Of a stretch of 64,000 bases of DNA, positions 38,731 to 47,456 are shown piece by piece. This stretch comes from Flagellimonas okinawensis (GTDB taxonomy: Bacteria; Bacteroidota; Bacteroidia; Flavobacteriales; Flavobacteriaceae), in the NCBI RefSeq assembly GCF_029194005.1, contig NZ_JARFVA010000006.1:173501-237500 (forward strand). The letters run 5' to 3'. A model generated the notes under the pieces. It was not told the DNA's origin. It did not search any database and saw only the letters and a program-made list of their open reading frames with translations. The translations under genes were made by a program, and so were the position numbers. Each line of letters begins with the position of its first letter. The stretch's first letter is position 1.

Positions 38731-39594
38731 ATGAAACGTAGAAATTTTATAGCCACGGCCGCCGCCGGTTCAGCAGGTCTGGCTTCAACATCTGCCATGG
38801 CTTATGGCCAGGGTTCGACCAAAGACTTTATTCTTAAGAACAATATTAACCATAGTGTTTGTGAATGGTGCTTTAACGATATCCCTTTAGAAGAGTTTTT
38901 AAGCAACCTCAACGAACTTGGCATAAAAGCGATTGACCTGGTAGGTCCAAAGGATTGGCCTACACTTAAAAAATACGGCATCCATTGCTCTATGTGCAAT
39001 GGCGCTGAAATTTCTCTAACGGAGGGTTGGAACAATCCCAAATACCATGAGCAGCTTATAAAAAACTACACGGAGATGATTCCCAAGGTGGCCGAAGCAG
39101 GCTACACCAACCTGATCTGTTTCAGTGGCAATCGGAACGGAATGAACGACTATGTGGGACTGCAAAACTGTGTGGATGGACTTTCACAAATAATGCCTTT
39201 GGCCGAAGAACATGGCGTGGTCATCCAAATGGAACTCTTCAATCAGGTGAACCATCCGGATTATATGTGTGATAACTCACTTTGGGGCGTTGAACTCTGC
39301 AAACATTTGGGAAGCGATAATTTCAAATTGTTGTTCGACATCTACCACATGCAGATTCAGGAAGGTGATATCATCAGGAGCATTCAAAACTACCACCCCT
39401 ATTTTGGACATTACCACTGCGCTGGTGTTCCTGGTAGACACGAAATAGACGAAACCCAGGAACTGTACTATCCGGCCATTATAAAAGCCATCCACGCAAC
39501 AGGCTTTAAAGGATACGTGGCACAGGAATTCATTGTTACCTGGGAGGATAAGATAGGCGCCCTGAAAGATGCCTTTGAAAGGTGCGATATCTAA
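38731..39594 (+). CDS. Exported hydroxypyruvate isomerase-like TIM-barrel protein
   Basis: The 287-residue protein has a twin-arginine-like signal (MKRRNFIATAAAGSAG, about 1-26), then an AP-endonuclease-2 / sugar-phosphate-isomerase TIM barrel. FDIYHMQIQEGD, GHYHCAGVPGRHEID and GYVAQEFIVTW match the metal-binding and catalytic regions of hydroxypyruvate isomerase (Hyi) relatives. The substrate is not known. A second protein of the same superfamily follows 47 bp downstream. A -7-like TATCTTTC lies at 38705-38712. Confidence 0.88.
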   Translation: MKRRNFIATAAAGSAGLASTSAMAYGQGSTKDFILKNNINHSVCEWCFNDIPLEEFLSNLNELGIKAIDLVGPKDWPTLKKYGIHCSMCNGAEISLTEGWNNPKYHEQLIKNYTEMIPKVAEAGYTNLICFSGNRNGMNDYVGLQNCVDGLSQIMPLAEEHGVVIQMELFNQVNHPDYMCDNSLWGVELCKHLGSDNFKLLFDIYHMQIQEGDIIRSIQNYHPYFGHYHCAGVPGRHEIDETQELYYPAIIKAIHATGFKGYVAQEFIVTWEDKIGALKDAFERCDI

Positions 39595-39641
39595 TGGACC
39601 TGAACAAACCAATATAAAAACCATAACCAAACTGAACAAAC

Positions 39642-40598
39642 ATGAAACGAAGAGAATTTATCCAAAATACGGCCCTTGCCTCCAGTGCTACCATGCTCAT
39701 GGGATTGGGCGCCTGTGCATCACCCACTAACCACCTAGAAAGCATTGGGATCCAATTGTTCTCACTCCCAAAATTACTGGAGGAGGATTTACCCGGGAGT
39801 TTAAAGTTGCTCTCTGACATGGGCTACAAAGAAATCGAAATCTATGGTCCCTACCCCTTCAGTTCTGCCGCCGCCCACGAACGTTGGGATGCCGTTACCC
39901 CAAGTTTGGGGTTCTCTGGAAGTGGGTTCTATGGAAGAACGGCAAAAGAGTTCCGAAAATTATTGGATGATTACGGTCTAAAAGCTACTTCTGGGCACAT
40001 TGATCTGGTCAGCCTTGAAAACAAGATGCCAGAGATCGGTGAGGCGGTGCGGACATTGGGCTTGGAATGTTTGGGGATTTCGGCCATTCCGGGGGACCTA
40101 AGAACCTCATTGGATGATTATAAAAAAATGGCGGACACCTTTAACACCATTGGTGAGAACGCCCAAAAGGAAGGTTTTAAATTTATTTACCACAATCATG
40201 GATACGGTCTCCACCCCATGGATGGACAAATTCCCCTGGACATCATTTTGGACGGAACAGACCCCGAGCTTGTATTTTTTGAGATGGATATTTATTGGAC
40301 CACTGCCGGAGGGGCGAATCCCGTGGAATATCTAAAAAAATATAAAAATAGATATATCGCCATGCACTTAAAGGACATGAAGGAAATAACCACTTTCAAG
40401 GGAGATGGAGGAACATCCGATCAATGGATCGAACTGTTCCCGTTGATGACTTCGGTAGGAAAAGGGGCCATGGATATTCCAGCGATTGTTGATGCCGCCC
40501 AAAAATCTGGTGTAAAACATTTTTTTGTTGAACAAGATGTGGTGGCAAACCCCAAAGTTGCCCTAAAAGAGAGTATCGATTATTTAAAAACCTTATAA
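39642..40598 (+). CDS. Sugar phosphate isomerase/epimerase-like lipoprotein
   Basis: The 318-residue protein has a twin-arginine-like start (MKRREFIQNTALASS) combined with a lipobox (LMGLGAC, Cys25), so it may be a Tat-exported lipoprotein. The rest is a TIM barrel of the AP-endonuclease-2 superfamily (about 35-315), with FIYHNHGYGLHP, VFFEMDIYWTTAGG and AMHLKDMKE. Such proteins bind divalent metal and isomerise or epimerise sugars. It is similar in fold but not closely related to the preceding gene. Confidence 0.88.
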   Translation: MKRREFIQNTALASSATMLMGLGACASPTNHLESIGIQLFSLPKLLEEDLPGSLKLLSDMGYKEIEIYGPYPFSSAAAHERWDAVTPSLGFSGSGFYGRTAKEFRKLLDDYGLKATSGHIDLVSLENKMPEIGEAVRTLGLECLGISAIPGDLRTSLDDYKKMADTFNTIGENAQKEGFKFIYHNHGYGLHPMDGQIPLDIILDGTDPELVFFEMDIYWTTAGGANPVEYLKKYKNRYIAMHLKDMKEITTFKGDGGTSDQWIELFPLMTSVGKGAMDIPAIVDAAQKSGVKHFFVEQDVVANPKVALKESIDYLKTL

Positions 40599-40608
40599 GG
40601 ACACACAC

Positions 40609-40896
40609 ATGATACTTCAGATCATTAAGCTAAAAAGTTCTCTGGACATGGATAAGTTGATGGAAAAAGCCAGGGAACGGGAACCACAGTTCAAGGCCAC
40701 CCCTGGACTTTTACAGAAATATTATGTCAAGTTAAGTGAGCCTGGCCAATATGGTGGGGTATATATTTGGGATTCCAAGGAGTCGGCACAATCCTTTGGA
40801 GAATCAAAACTGGCCAAGGGTATTCCCGAAGCTTATGAAATCTTGGAGGCTCCGGATATTGAGACAATGGAAATTCTTTTTCAATTAAGGGACTAA
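40609..40896 (+). CDS. Small protein with ABM/YdhR-like dimeric alpha/beta-barrel fold
   Basis: The 95-residue protein MILQIIKLKSSLDMDKLMEKARERE contains a first beta strand and helix, then TPGLLQKYYVKLSEPGQYGGVYIWDSKESAQSF, typical of the antibiotic-biosynthesis monooxygenase/YdhR-like ferredoxin fold. Such proteins are dimers; many are not enzymes. It starts 10 bp after the isomerase gene and probably belongs to the same operon. Confidence 0.75.
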   Translation: MILQIIKLKSSLDMDKLMEKAREREPQFKATPGLLQKYYVKLSEPGQYGGVYIWDSKESAQSFGESKLAKGIPEAYEILEAPDIETMEILFQLRD

Positions 40897-40991
40897 GGGT
40901 TTACCATTGCCAAATCCGATCATATTAAGTTGTGATCTTTTTAAAGGCTACCGGTTTTCCTATCTTAACCACTTTAAACAAACTTTAAGCT

Positions 40992-41723
40992 ATGATCAAG
41001 TTCTTCAGAAAAATCAGGCACCGGTTATTGGTTGAAAATAAATTCAGTAAATACCTGATTTACGCTTTTGGAGAAATCATCTTAGTGGTCATAGGGATAT
41101 TGATCGCACTTCAAATAAATAATTGGAACGAGGAAAGAAAAAATAGCCAACTCGAAAAAAATTATCTTCTCTCCATATCGACCGACCTGGAAAACCTGAC
41201 TTACAATACCCAGCGTATTTATGTGGACCAATTCGACGAAAAGATTGAAAACCTATTATTTGCCAAAAAATATATCGAGGAACCCTTTGCCATTTCGGAC
41301 ACCATTGATTTTATCAATACCATCACCAAGGGAGCTGCATCATTTAGCGGCTTTTATCTGGTTGACGACGAGGCCTACCAAGAACTGGTAAGTACGGGTA
41401 ATTTACGTTTGATAAGCAATGATAGCCTAAGAAAAGATCTGTCCGAATTCTACACGGACATGAAAGTACAGGCTGAGCTATCTAAAAGGTACAATACAGA
41501 ATATGGGAATTATGTCAATGCCATTAGACCCTTTGACAACGACAATCCAAGCTACCTCACCCCTTACGATATCAATGAATTTTTGGAAGAATTGACAACT
41601 AAAAAGTTTCGCCAATTGGTCGACCATGAGCTCACTTATGGCTATCGCACCAGGCGTATGGCCAAATCTGTTGTTAAAAATGGACGCAAAATGAAAGAAA
41701 GGGTAGATGAAGAAATCAAATAA
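40992..41723 (+). CDS. DUF6090 family membrane-anchored protein
   Basis: The 243-residue protein begins MIKFFRKIRHRLLVENKFSKYLIYAFGEIILVVIGILIALQINNWNEERK, the standard start of DUF6090: a basic cytoplasmic segment, one transmembrane helix (about 24-42) and a helical outer domain. The family is confined mainly to Bacteroidota and has no known role. It stands alone, convergent with the DUF922 gene. Confidence 0.85.
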   Translation: MIKFFRKIRHRLLVENKFSKYLIYAFGEIILVVIGILIALQINNWNEERKNSQLEKNYLLSISTDLENLTYNTQRIYVDQFDEKIENLLFAKKYIEEPFAISDTIDFINTITKGAASFSGFYLVDDEAYQELVSTGNLRLISNDSLRKDLSEFYTDMKVQAELSKRYNTEYGNYVNAIRPFDNDNPSYLTPYDINEFLEELTTKKFRQLVDHELTYGYRTRRMAKSVVKNGRKMKERVDEEIK

Positions 41724-41747
41724 TTAACTCGAGGACAAGTTCCAATA

Positions 41748-42281
41748 CTAACTTTCTTCCTTGAGGGCATTTGCAACCTTTTGGTTCCACTCCCGTTGCT
41801 TCTCCCGGTTTCTGGAAAAATTGGTCTCCCAGTCATATTTCTCCTGATAGTCCTGAAGGTCCTTCAAGATATCCCTATAGATCTTTCGCACTTCAGCCTT
41901 CACATCATCGGAAAATGAAGTTCTGCGCAGCTTATCCCTCATTTTTCTGGCAAAAAGTTCGGTAATATCAAAATGGAGTTGTTCGTGCGCCAAGGTATTT
42001 TCATCGCACAACTGTGGTTTGTACCAAGATTCGTTGGGATAGAAATAGGCGTTCACCTCAAAATCCAGATTTACCTCATGATGCAATAAATTGGCGGAAT
42101 AGGTGTAACTGATTCCACTCGCGGTGGTGGCAGCAGCTTCATCCGCCGGTGGAACCTTTCCCTTGTAGTCGGACCATGTGAGCCTTGTACTTCCGTTCCA
42201 TGGAACTCCTTCTTCGATTTCTTGGGAAAGTCCAAGGAAACCGAACAAAAAAATGAGCCCTATGGATATTACCTTACCCAA
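41748..42281 (-). CDS. DUF922 putative zinc protease
   Basis: The 177-residue protein has an N-terminal hydrophobic signal (ending LGLSQE, about 21) and the DUF922 domain. HEQLHFDITELFARK is an HExxH motif, consistent with a zinc-dependent peptidase. The start must be the TTG at 42281, since an in-frame stop lies immediately before it and no ATG follows before the signal. It overlaps the OsmC gene by 13 bp. The C-terminus is charged and helical. Substrate unknown. Confidence 0.8.
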   Translation of the reverse strand: MGKVISIGLIFLFGFLGLSQEIEEGVPWNGSTRLTWSDYKGKVPPADEAAATTASGISYTYSANLLHHEVNLDFEVNAYFYPNESWYKPQLCDENTLAHEQLHFDITELFARKMRDKLRRTSFSDDVKAEVRKIYRDILKDLQDYQEKYDWETNFSRNREKQREWNQKVANALKEES

Positions 42282-42673
42282 TTAAAATCGATTATCCTTT
42301 CAATGTCGGGATGCAGGCTATAATGCACCGGACAAGTATTTGCCGTATGTACAAGTATTTTCCTGTGCTTCTCGGAAACCGATGCGGGCATCTCGAGCTT
42401 GACCTCTATCTTGGAAATACGCCTTGGGTTTGCCGCCATATGCTTGGTGACCTCAGCAGTGGCACCTGTTAGATCAATGTCAAGGTCCCGTGCCTTGATA
42501 CCCATCATGGTCATCATGCAATTGGCCAATCCGGTCGCAACGGTATCAGTAGGCGAAAAAGCTTCCCCTTTGCCGTTGTTGTCCACAGGGGCATCGGTAA
42601 TATACTCGCTACCAGAGCGGATATGGACACAAGTTGTACGAAGGTTGCCGTTATAGGTTACTTTTGCTGTCAT
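42269..42673 (-). CDS. OsmC/Ohr-family peroxiredoxin-like protein
   Basis: The 134-residue protein shares the OsmC fold. GLANCMMTMMGIKARDLDIDLTG holds the first conserved cysteine, and VHTANTCPVHYSLHP the second (TCPV). OsmC proteins reduce organic hydroperoxides with a cysteine pair. The ATG at 42671-42673 lies inside the 3' end of the LysM gene (23-bp overlap). A TTG upstream is possible but less likely. Confidence 0.9.
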   Translation of the reverse strand: MTAKVTYNGNLRTTCVHIRSGSEYITDAPVDNNGKGEAFSPTDTVATGLANCMMTMMGIKARDLDIDLTGATAEVTKHMAANPRRISKIEVKLEMPASVSEKHRKILVHTANTCPVHYSLHPDIERIIDFNWVR

Positions 42674-44825
42674 TGGACTCAACTTCTTTTATTTGTAGTT
42701 CATCATATTCCATGATATAACAGGCCCTGTTAAAATAACCGGAGGTCCAATCATTGAAATAGTCAAATCCATTTCCGGCATACTCCGTCAATCCAATATA
42801 TTTTGAAGTTTCAAAGAGATTCTTCTTGTAGGCCAGTTTCAAGAGGACATCCATGGTAAGGTCGAATCCCCTAATGGCATACCTATCCGGAAGAACACCG
42901 TTGTACTTTTTACTGTATGCTTTTATAAAAGTATTGCTTCCCGCCTCTTTGTAGAATGTGGGAAAGGTGAATTTTAGATTGGACAGGTGGGTTCTGGAAA
43001 CGGCATCATCATCGAAAGCCGCATTAAAACTAGTAGTGAACATACGAACATCCATTCGTTCCGATTCATCCGAACCAATGGCCGCCGTATTTGCGGAGTT
43101 CAATATAGAAGTAACACTCGCCACCATATTGGGCTGGTCTGTTTCCAAAAACACCCAATTCTCCTTTTCCTCTGAGAGTTGTAGAAGAAATTCGTCCAGG
43201 TGCAATGATTTGTTCTCGATTACTTTGGCTATTTGAGCCCCGGGAAACTTGCTCAATATTGAATCAAGTGCCACTTGGTGCGTGGAATCCGCTATGATGA
43301 TGATATTTTCATCCTGATGGACCTTCTCCATATAGGACAACATTTTTTCACGCATGACCACCTCTCGCGGTACGGAGAAAAACACATTGCTATGACTCAA
43401 TTTACTATCTGAGGAAATAGGTGCAATGACCGGAATATTTTTTGATGCAGCCTGAACGGCCACTTCATCCAAGGGCCCTGAGGCCAAGGGTCCGATTACG
43501 GCATCCACCCCTGATAGGTTTTCCCTGAACAGGATTTCCTTGACTTTTGCCTGATCCAATTGGGTGTCATAGGTCGTTACATCTACCGACACCCCCAATT
43601 TTTTAATGGAATCCAATGCCACCATGGCTCCTGTATACAGCCCAAGGCTCAGGGCAAGGTCCCTACGGTTTTTTATCAGCTCCTTTGCCTTTTCGGGGTC
43701 GGATACATTTACCTTGTCCAATCTAAATGGCAACATAAAGACCAGTTTAGGCATGTTCTCCACGTTGATACTGTCCACAAGGTTGATTTTATCGAGTACA
43801 AGGGCATTCTTTACTTCCAGCTCGTCCGCTTTTTCTTTTGGCAATTTAAGTACCATTCCTGCTTTAAGGCCATTTTCAAGGGCTGGGTTCAATCGGAAGA
43901 GTTCATCCCTCGTGATCTTCAGGTTTTGGGTAAGCCTAAAAATATTCTGTTTTGGCTTTACCTCATAAAAAATAAAGTTCTCGGTATTCACTTCCCCTTC
44001 ATCATTCTTCTTTTTGGGAAGGCGAACAACCATTCCTTCCTTTAGACCGCCTGCCTTCATGATCTCGGGGTTCAACCGGACAATGGAGTCCGTGGGTATG
44101 CCATATTGTTTGCCCAAACTGTACAAGGTCATTTTCGGAGGAACGGTATAGGATGTGAACAATTCCACCTTTTGGTCCTTTAGGCTATCCCCCTTCGGGC
44201 GTGGCAATTTCAGCTCCTCTCCCACAGCGAGGTAATTGGTGTTCTTGTCCAATTCCGGGTTCAACACCAAAAGACTGTCAACACTAATCCCATATTTATG
44301 GGCTATGCTCCATCTGGTCTCCTTGGGCTGAACGGTATATTCCTCAAAATCCAACTCTTCTTCCTCTTCAGGATCGACTTCTGGAAAAACAGGTATTTGG
44401 AGAACCATTCCCTTGTCCAAGGTTTCAGAATACAATCTGGTGTTGTATCGCTTCAACTGGTCCTCGGTGATATTGTACTTTTGAGACAGGCCAAACAGGG
44501 TCTCCTTTCTCCTGACCCGGTGCCTGGTGAACCGAATCGGTTTTATTTCTTCTTCCTGTTCTTCCTTCTTGGTCTCTTTTTTTTCCTCAACAGGTTTACC
44601 GGTCAAGGGAATAATAAGAATGGTATTCACCTTAACATCAGATGCACTCTTGATTTCCTTGTTCGCTTGAAGAATACTGTATGGAGTGACCCGGTACTTT
44701 TGGGAAATACTTTTAAGTGTTTCCCCATCCTTTACGGCATGTGTAGCGTAATTCTGTGCAGATACCGGCACCATGGCCAAGAAAAAGACCATGGTAAAAA
44801 CCAGTAGTAAAATATTTTTTTTCAT
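42651..44825 (-). CDS. Exported protein with five LysM repeats and a periplasmic-binding-like domain
   Basis: The 724-residue protein has a signal peptide ending VSAQN (about 24). Five LysM modules lie at about 27-73, 100-147, 164-212, 224-270 and 284-330; each starts with a Y/F-x-V-x-x-x-E/K-T/N pattern, and they bind peptidoglycan. The C-terminal 360 residues resemble a type 1 periplasmic-binding fold (Peripla_BP_6/LpoA-like), with [18 protein letters not shown] and [14 protein letters not shown]. It may be a wall-anchored sensor or activator. It follows guaA with a four-base ATGA overlap. An ATG six bases upstream is also possible. Confidence 0.88.
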   Translation of the reverse strand: MKKNILLLVFTMVFFLAMVPVSAQNYATHAVKDGETLKSISQKYRVTPYSILQANKEIKSASDVKVNTILIIPLTGKPVEEKKETKKEEQEEEIKPIRFTRHRVRRKETLFGLSQKYNITEDQLKRYNTRLYSETLDKGMVLQIPVFPEVDPEEEEELDFEEYTVQPKETRWSIAHKYGISVDSLLVLNPELDKNTNYLAVGEELKLPRPKGDSLKDQKVELFTSYTVPPKMTLYSLGKQYGIPTDSIVRLNPEIMKAGGLKEGMVVRLPKKKNDEGEVNTENFIFYEVKPKQNIFRLTQNLKITRDELFRLNPALENGLKAGMVLKLPKEKADELEVKNALVLDKINLVDSINVENMPKLVFMLPFRLDKVNVSDPEKAKELIKNRRDLALSLGLYTGAMVALDSIKKLGVSVDVTTYDTQLDQAKVKEILFRENLSGVDAVIGPLASGPLDEVAVQAASKNIPVIAPISSDSKLSHSNVFFSVPREVVMREKMLSYMEKVHQDENIIIIADSTHQVALDSILSKFPGAQIAKVIENKSLHLDEFLLQLSEEKENWVFLETDQPNMVASVTSILNSANTAAIGSDESERMDVRMFTTSFNAAFDDDAVSRTHLSNLKFTFPTFYKEAGSNTFIKAYSKKYNGVLPDRYAIRGFDLTMDVLLKLAYKKNLFETSKYIGLTEYAGNGFDYFNDWTSGYFNRACYIMEYDELQIKEVESNDSKSNL

Positions 44826-46354
44826 TCCCATTCTATAGTTGCAGGTGGTTTTGAGCTAATGTCATACACCACTCTATTAACGCCTTTAACCTTATTTATT
44901 ATATCGTTAGAGGTCTTTTGTAGGAACTCATAGGGTAAATTCACCCAATCGGCGGTCATACCATCTGTACTTTCCACGGCTCTTAGCGCAACACATTTTT
45001 CATAGGTTCGCTCATCTCCCATAACTCCTACACTATCTACGGGCAAAAGCATGGCTCCGGCCTGCCAGACCTTATCATAAAGTCCCCATTTTTTCAATCC
45101 GTCTATAAAAATGGCATCCACTTCTTGCAGTATCGCCACTTTTTCAGCAGTTATGTCACCCAATATCCGAATGCCCAATCCTGGACCTGGGAAGGGGTGT
45201 CTGCCCAAAATGGATTCCGACATTCCCATACTGGCCCCTACTCGCCTAACCTCATCCTTGAACAACATTTTTAAGGGCTCCACCACCTTCAATTTCATAT
45301 AATCGGGAAGTCCTCCTACATTGTGGTGGCTTTTGATTACCGCTGATGGGCCGCCACTTGCCGAAACAGATTCGATCCTGTCCGGATAAATGGTCCCCTG
45401 TGCCAACCACTTTGCGTTTTCTACTTTATGTGACTCATCATCAAAGACCTCGATAAAGACCCTTCCGATAATTTTTCTTTTTCCTTCCGGGTCCGATTCT
45501 CCCTTAAGAGCATCCAAAAAGCGTGCCGAAGCATCCACTCCCTTAACGTTCAGCCCCATATGCTTGTACTGGTCCAATACGCTCTCGAATTCATTCTTTC
45601 GTAAAAGACCGTTATTTACAAAAATACAATAGAGATGGTCGCCGATGGCTTTGTGCAACAACATTGCCGCTACGCTCGAATCCACTCCTCCAGAAAGGCC
45701 CAATATCACCTTTTCGTCACCGATTTCCCTTCTCAACTCCTCCACGGTCGTCTCCACGAAGGCATCGGGTGTCCAATCTTGCTTTAAACCTGCAATATTG
45801 ACCAAAAAGTTTTCCAACAGTTTTTTTCCGTCGGCAGTGTGGTACACCTCTGGGTGAAACTGGATCCCATAGGTAGTTTCGCCTTCGATCTTATATGCTG
45901 CATTGGCAACATCATGAGTACTGGCCAAACGCACAGCTCCTTCAGGAAGTTCCTTTATGGTATCGCTATGGCTCATCCAAACTTGGCTGCCTTCCCCAAT
46001 TCCCTGCAAAAACTCCTCACCCTCCTTCACAAAGGATAAATTGGCCCTACCATATTCCCGGGTAGCCGATGGTGCCACATTGCCCCCATGAAAATGGGAT
46101 AGGTACTGTGCACCATAGCAGATTCCCAATAGCGGTTTCTTGCCTTTGATTTCTGACAAATCTGGATGTGGAGCCTGTTCGGAACGCACCGAAGACGGGG
46201 AACCCGATAGGATAACGGCCTTATACTCCGATAGGTCTTCGGGCAATTTGTTGTACGGCTTTATTTCTGAATAAATGTTGAGTTCCCTCACGCGTCTAGC
46301 GATCAATTGTGTGTACTGGGAACCAAAGTCTAGGATGAGTACGTTGTTCTGCAT
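44822..46354 (-). CDS. guaA: GMP synthase (glutamine-hydrolysing)
   Basis: Amidates XMP to GMP with ATP and glutamine. The 510-residue protein has a class I glutamine amidotransferase domain (about 1-195: Cys79 in GICYGAQ, His167 and Glu169 in FHPEV). An ATP pyrophosphatase domain follows (PP-loop LSGGVDSS, about 200-390), and the C-terminal dimerisation domain ends PATIEWE. The start ATG is 46352-46354; a frame extension of five residues to 46369 lies upstream of the predicted promoter and is rejected. Confidence 0.97.
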   Translation of the reverse strand: MQNNVLILDFGSQYTQLIARRVRELNIYSEIKPYNKLPEDLSEYKAVILSGSPSSVRSEQAPHPDLSEIKGKKPLLGICYGAQYLSHFHGGNVAPSATREYGRANLSFVKEGEEFLQGIGEGSQVWMSHSDTIKELPEGAVRLASTHDVANAAYKIEGETTYGIQFHPEVYHTADGKKLLENFLVNIAGLKQDWTPDAFVETTVEELRREIGDEKVILGLSGGVDSSVAAMLLHKAIGDHLYCIFVNNGLLRKNEFESVLDQYKHMGLNVKGVDASARFLDALKGESDPEGKRKIIGRVFIEVFDDESHKVENAKWLAQGTIYPDRIESVSASGGPSAVIKSHHNVGGLPDYMKLKVVEPLKMLFKDEVRRVGASMGMSESILGRHPFPGPGLGIRILGDITAEKVAILQEVDAIFIDGLKKWGLYDKVWQAGAMLLPVDSVGVMGDERTYEKCVALRAVESTDGMTADWVNLPYEFLQKTSNDIINKVKGVNRVVYDISSKPPATIEWE

Positions 46355-46357
46355 GGG

Positions 46358-46387
46358 CAAAAATAGCAATTTGCTTTAGTTGCAAAA
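46358..46387 (-). promoter_or_regulatory. Predicted promoter of guaA, start almost at the ATG
   Basis: On the minus strand a TTTTG (46387-46383) is followed after 17 bases by TATTTTTG (46365-46358). With the usual spacing, transcription starts at the A of the guaA ATG (46354). Both -33 and -7 motifs are present, making it the best-supported of the short-leader cases. Confidence 0.55.
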
Positions 46388-46560
46388 GTATCTTTTAAAG
46401 GATATTTAAGACAAGTTTTTCCTGAAAGTAATTCCAAGGGTTATCAACAAGCCCCAAGATCGCTAGGCACGTTACAAATTGTTTTGTAAACTACATAGCC
46501 TAATATAGTTTTTTTCTTAATTGATTTCCTCATTTCTTTGCGTCCTAAATTGAACCGACC

Positions 46561-47220
46561 ATGATTAAGGGATTCATTTTTGATTTGGACGGCGTGATTA
46601 CAGACACGGCCGAACTCCATTATGCCGCGTGGAAGAAACTTTCCGATGAACAAGGGTGGCATTTTGACCGTGAACTCAATGAAAAACTAAGGGGCATTTC
46701 CCGAATGGATTCCATAAAAGTGATCATGGACCATAACGGGGTTTCTTTGGACGACGCGACCATTGTGGAACTGGCCACCATGAAAAACGACATTTATGTG
46801 GATAGCCTGGATGATATGACCCCGGAAGATTACTTGCCCGGAGCAAGGGAACTCCTCACCCATTTAAGGTCGGAAGGCTTCAGCGTTGCCCTAGGCAGTG
46901 CCAGCAAGAATGCAAACAAGGTATTGAAACAACTCAATGCCGTTCATTTTTTCGATGTCATCGGAGATGGGAACAGTGTCTCCAAAAGCAAACCCGCACC
47001 AGATATTTTTCTGTTTGCCTCCGATAAACTTGGGCTACGCCCGGATAATTGCATTGTATTCGAAGATGCCGAAAAAGGAATCGATGCAGCAAAGGCGGGG
47101 AATTTTCACAGTGTTGGGATCGGTCCGGAAGAAAGAGTCGGCCATGCGGACATTCGGTTCGATACCATGAAGCAAGCTACGCTGTTCGAGGTTAAATCCC
47201 ATTTCAAGGATTTGTTCTAG
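46561..47220 (+). CDS. pgmB: Beta-phosphoglucomutase
   Basis: Interconverts beta-glucose-1-phosphate and glucose-6-phosphate. The 219-residue HAD-superfamily enzyme has the nucleophile motif FDLDGVITDT (Asp8 and Asp10), the helical cap, LGSASKN, and KSKPAPDIF with the conserved Lys. A terminator follows 32 bp after its stop. Usually this gene sits beside a GH65 phosphorylase and maltose genes; here no GH65 is near, and the GH31 gene is 43 kb away, so its glucose-1-phosphate source is unclear. Confidence 0.9.
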   Translation: MIKGFIFDLDGVITDTAELHYAAWKKLSDEQGWHFDRELNEKLRGISRMDSIKVIMDHNGVSLDDATIVELATMKNDIYVDSLDDMTPEDYLPGARELLTHLRSEGFSVALGSASKNANKVLKQLNAVHFFDVIGDGNSVSKSKPAPDIFLFASDKLGLRPDNCIVFEDAEKGIDAAKAGNFHSVGIGPEERVGHADIRFDTMKQATLFEVKSHFKDLF

Positions 47221-47252
47221 TCCAAACTAAACTACATTGAAAGCATAAAACA

Positions 47253-47282
47253 AAAAGCCCCGGGAACCACTCCGGGGCTTTT
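47253..47282 (+). terminator. Rho-independent terminator after pgmB
   Basis: Arms 47253-47263 (AAAAGCCCCGG) and 47272-47282 (CCGGGGCTTTT) pair perfectly around an eight-base loop, 32 bp after the stop codon. Confidence 0.85.
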
Positions 47283-47456
47283 CAATAAAATCAAAACCAA
47301 CCTAAACATATGAGTTAATTAACTCAAAATATTTACTTTTTCATAGCAATTTTCAATTATAGAACAACTGGGTAAGCATATACCCTACCTAATTATCCAT
47401 ATTTTTTTTTAAAAAAAGTAATGTTCCGGAAGTTTAAGCCAATATAAAGTGCCCTT

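Noticed and set aside
46444..46662. 72-codon minus-strand frame upstream of pgmB
   Set aside because: Half of it is antisense to the conserved HAD motif of pgmB; no promoter or family support.
47283..47456. Gap between pgmB and bshC, checked for RNA or ORF
   Set aside because: AT-rich with long A/T runs; no stable hairpin, ORF or tRNA-like pattern seen.
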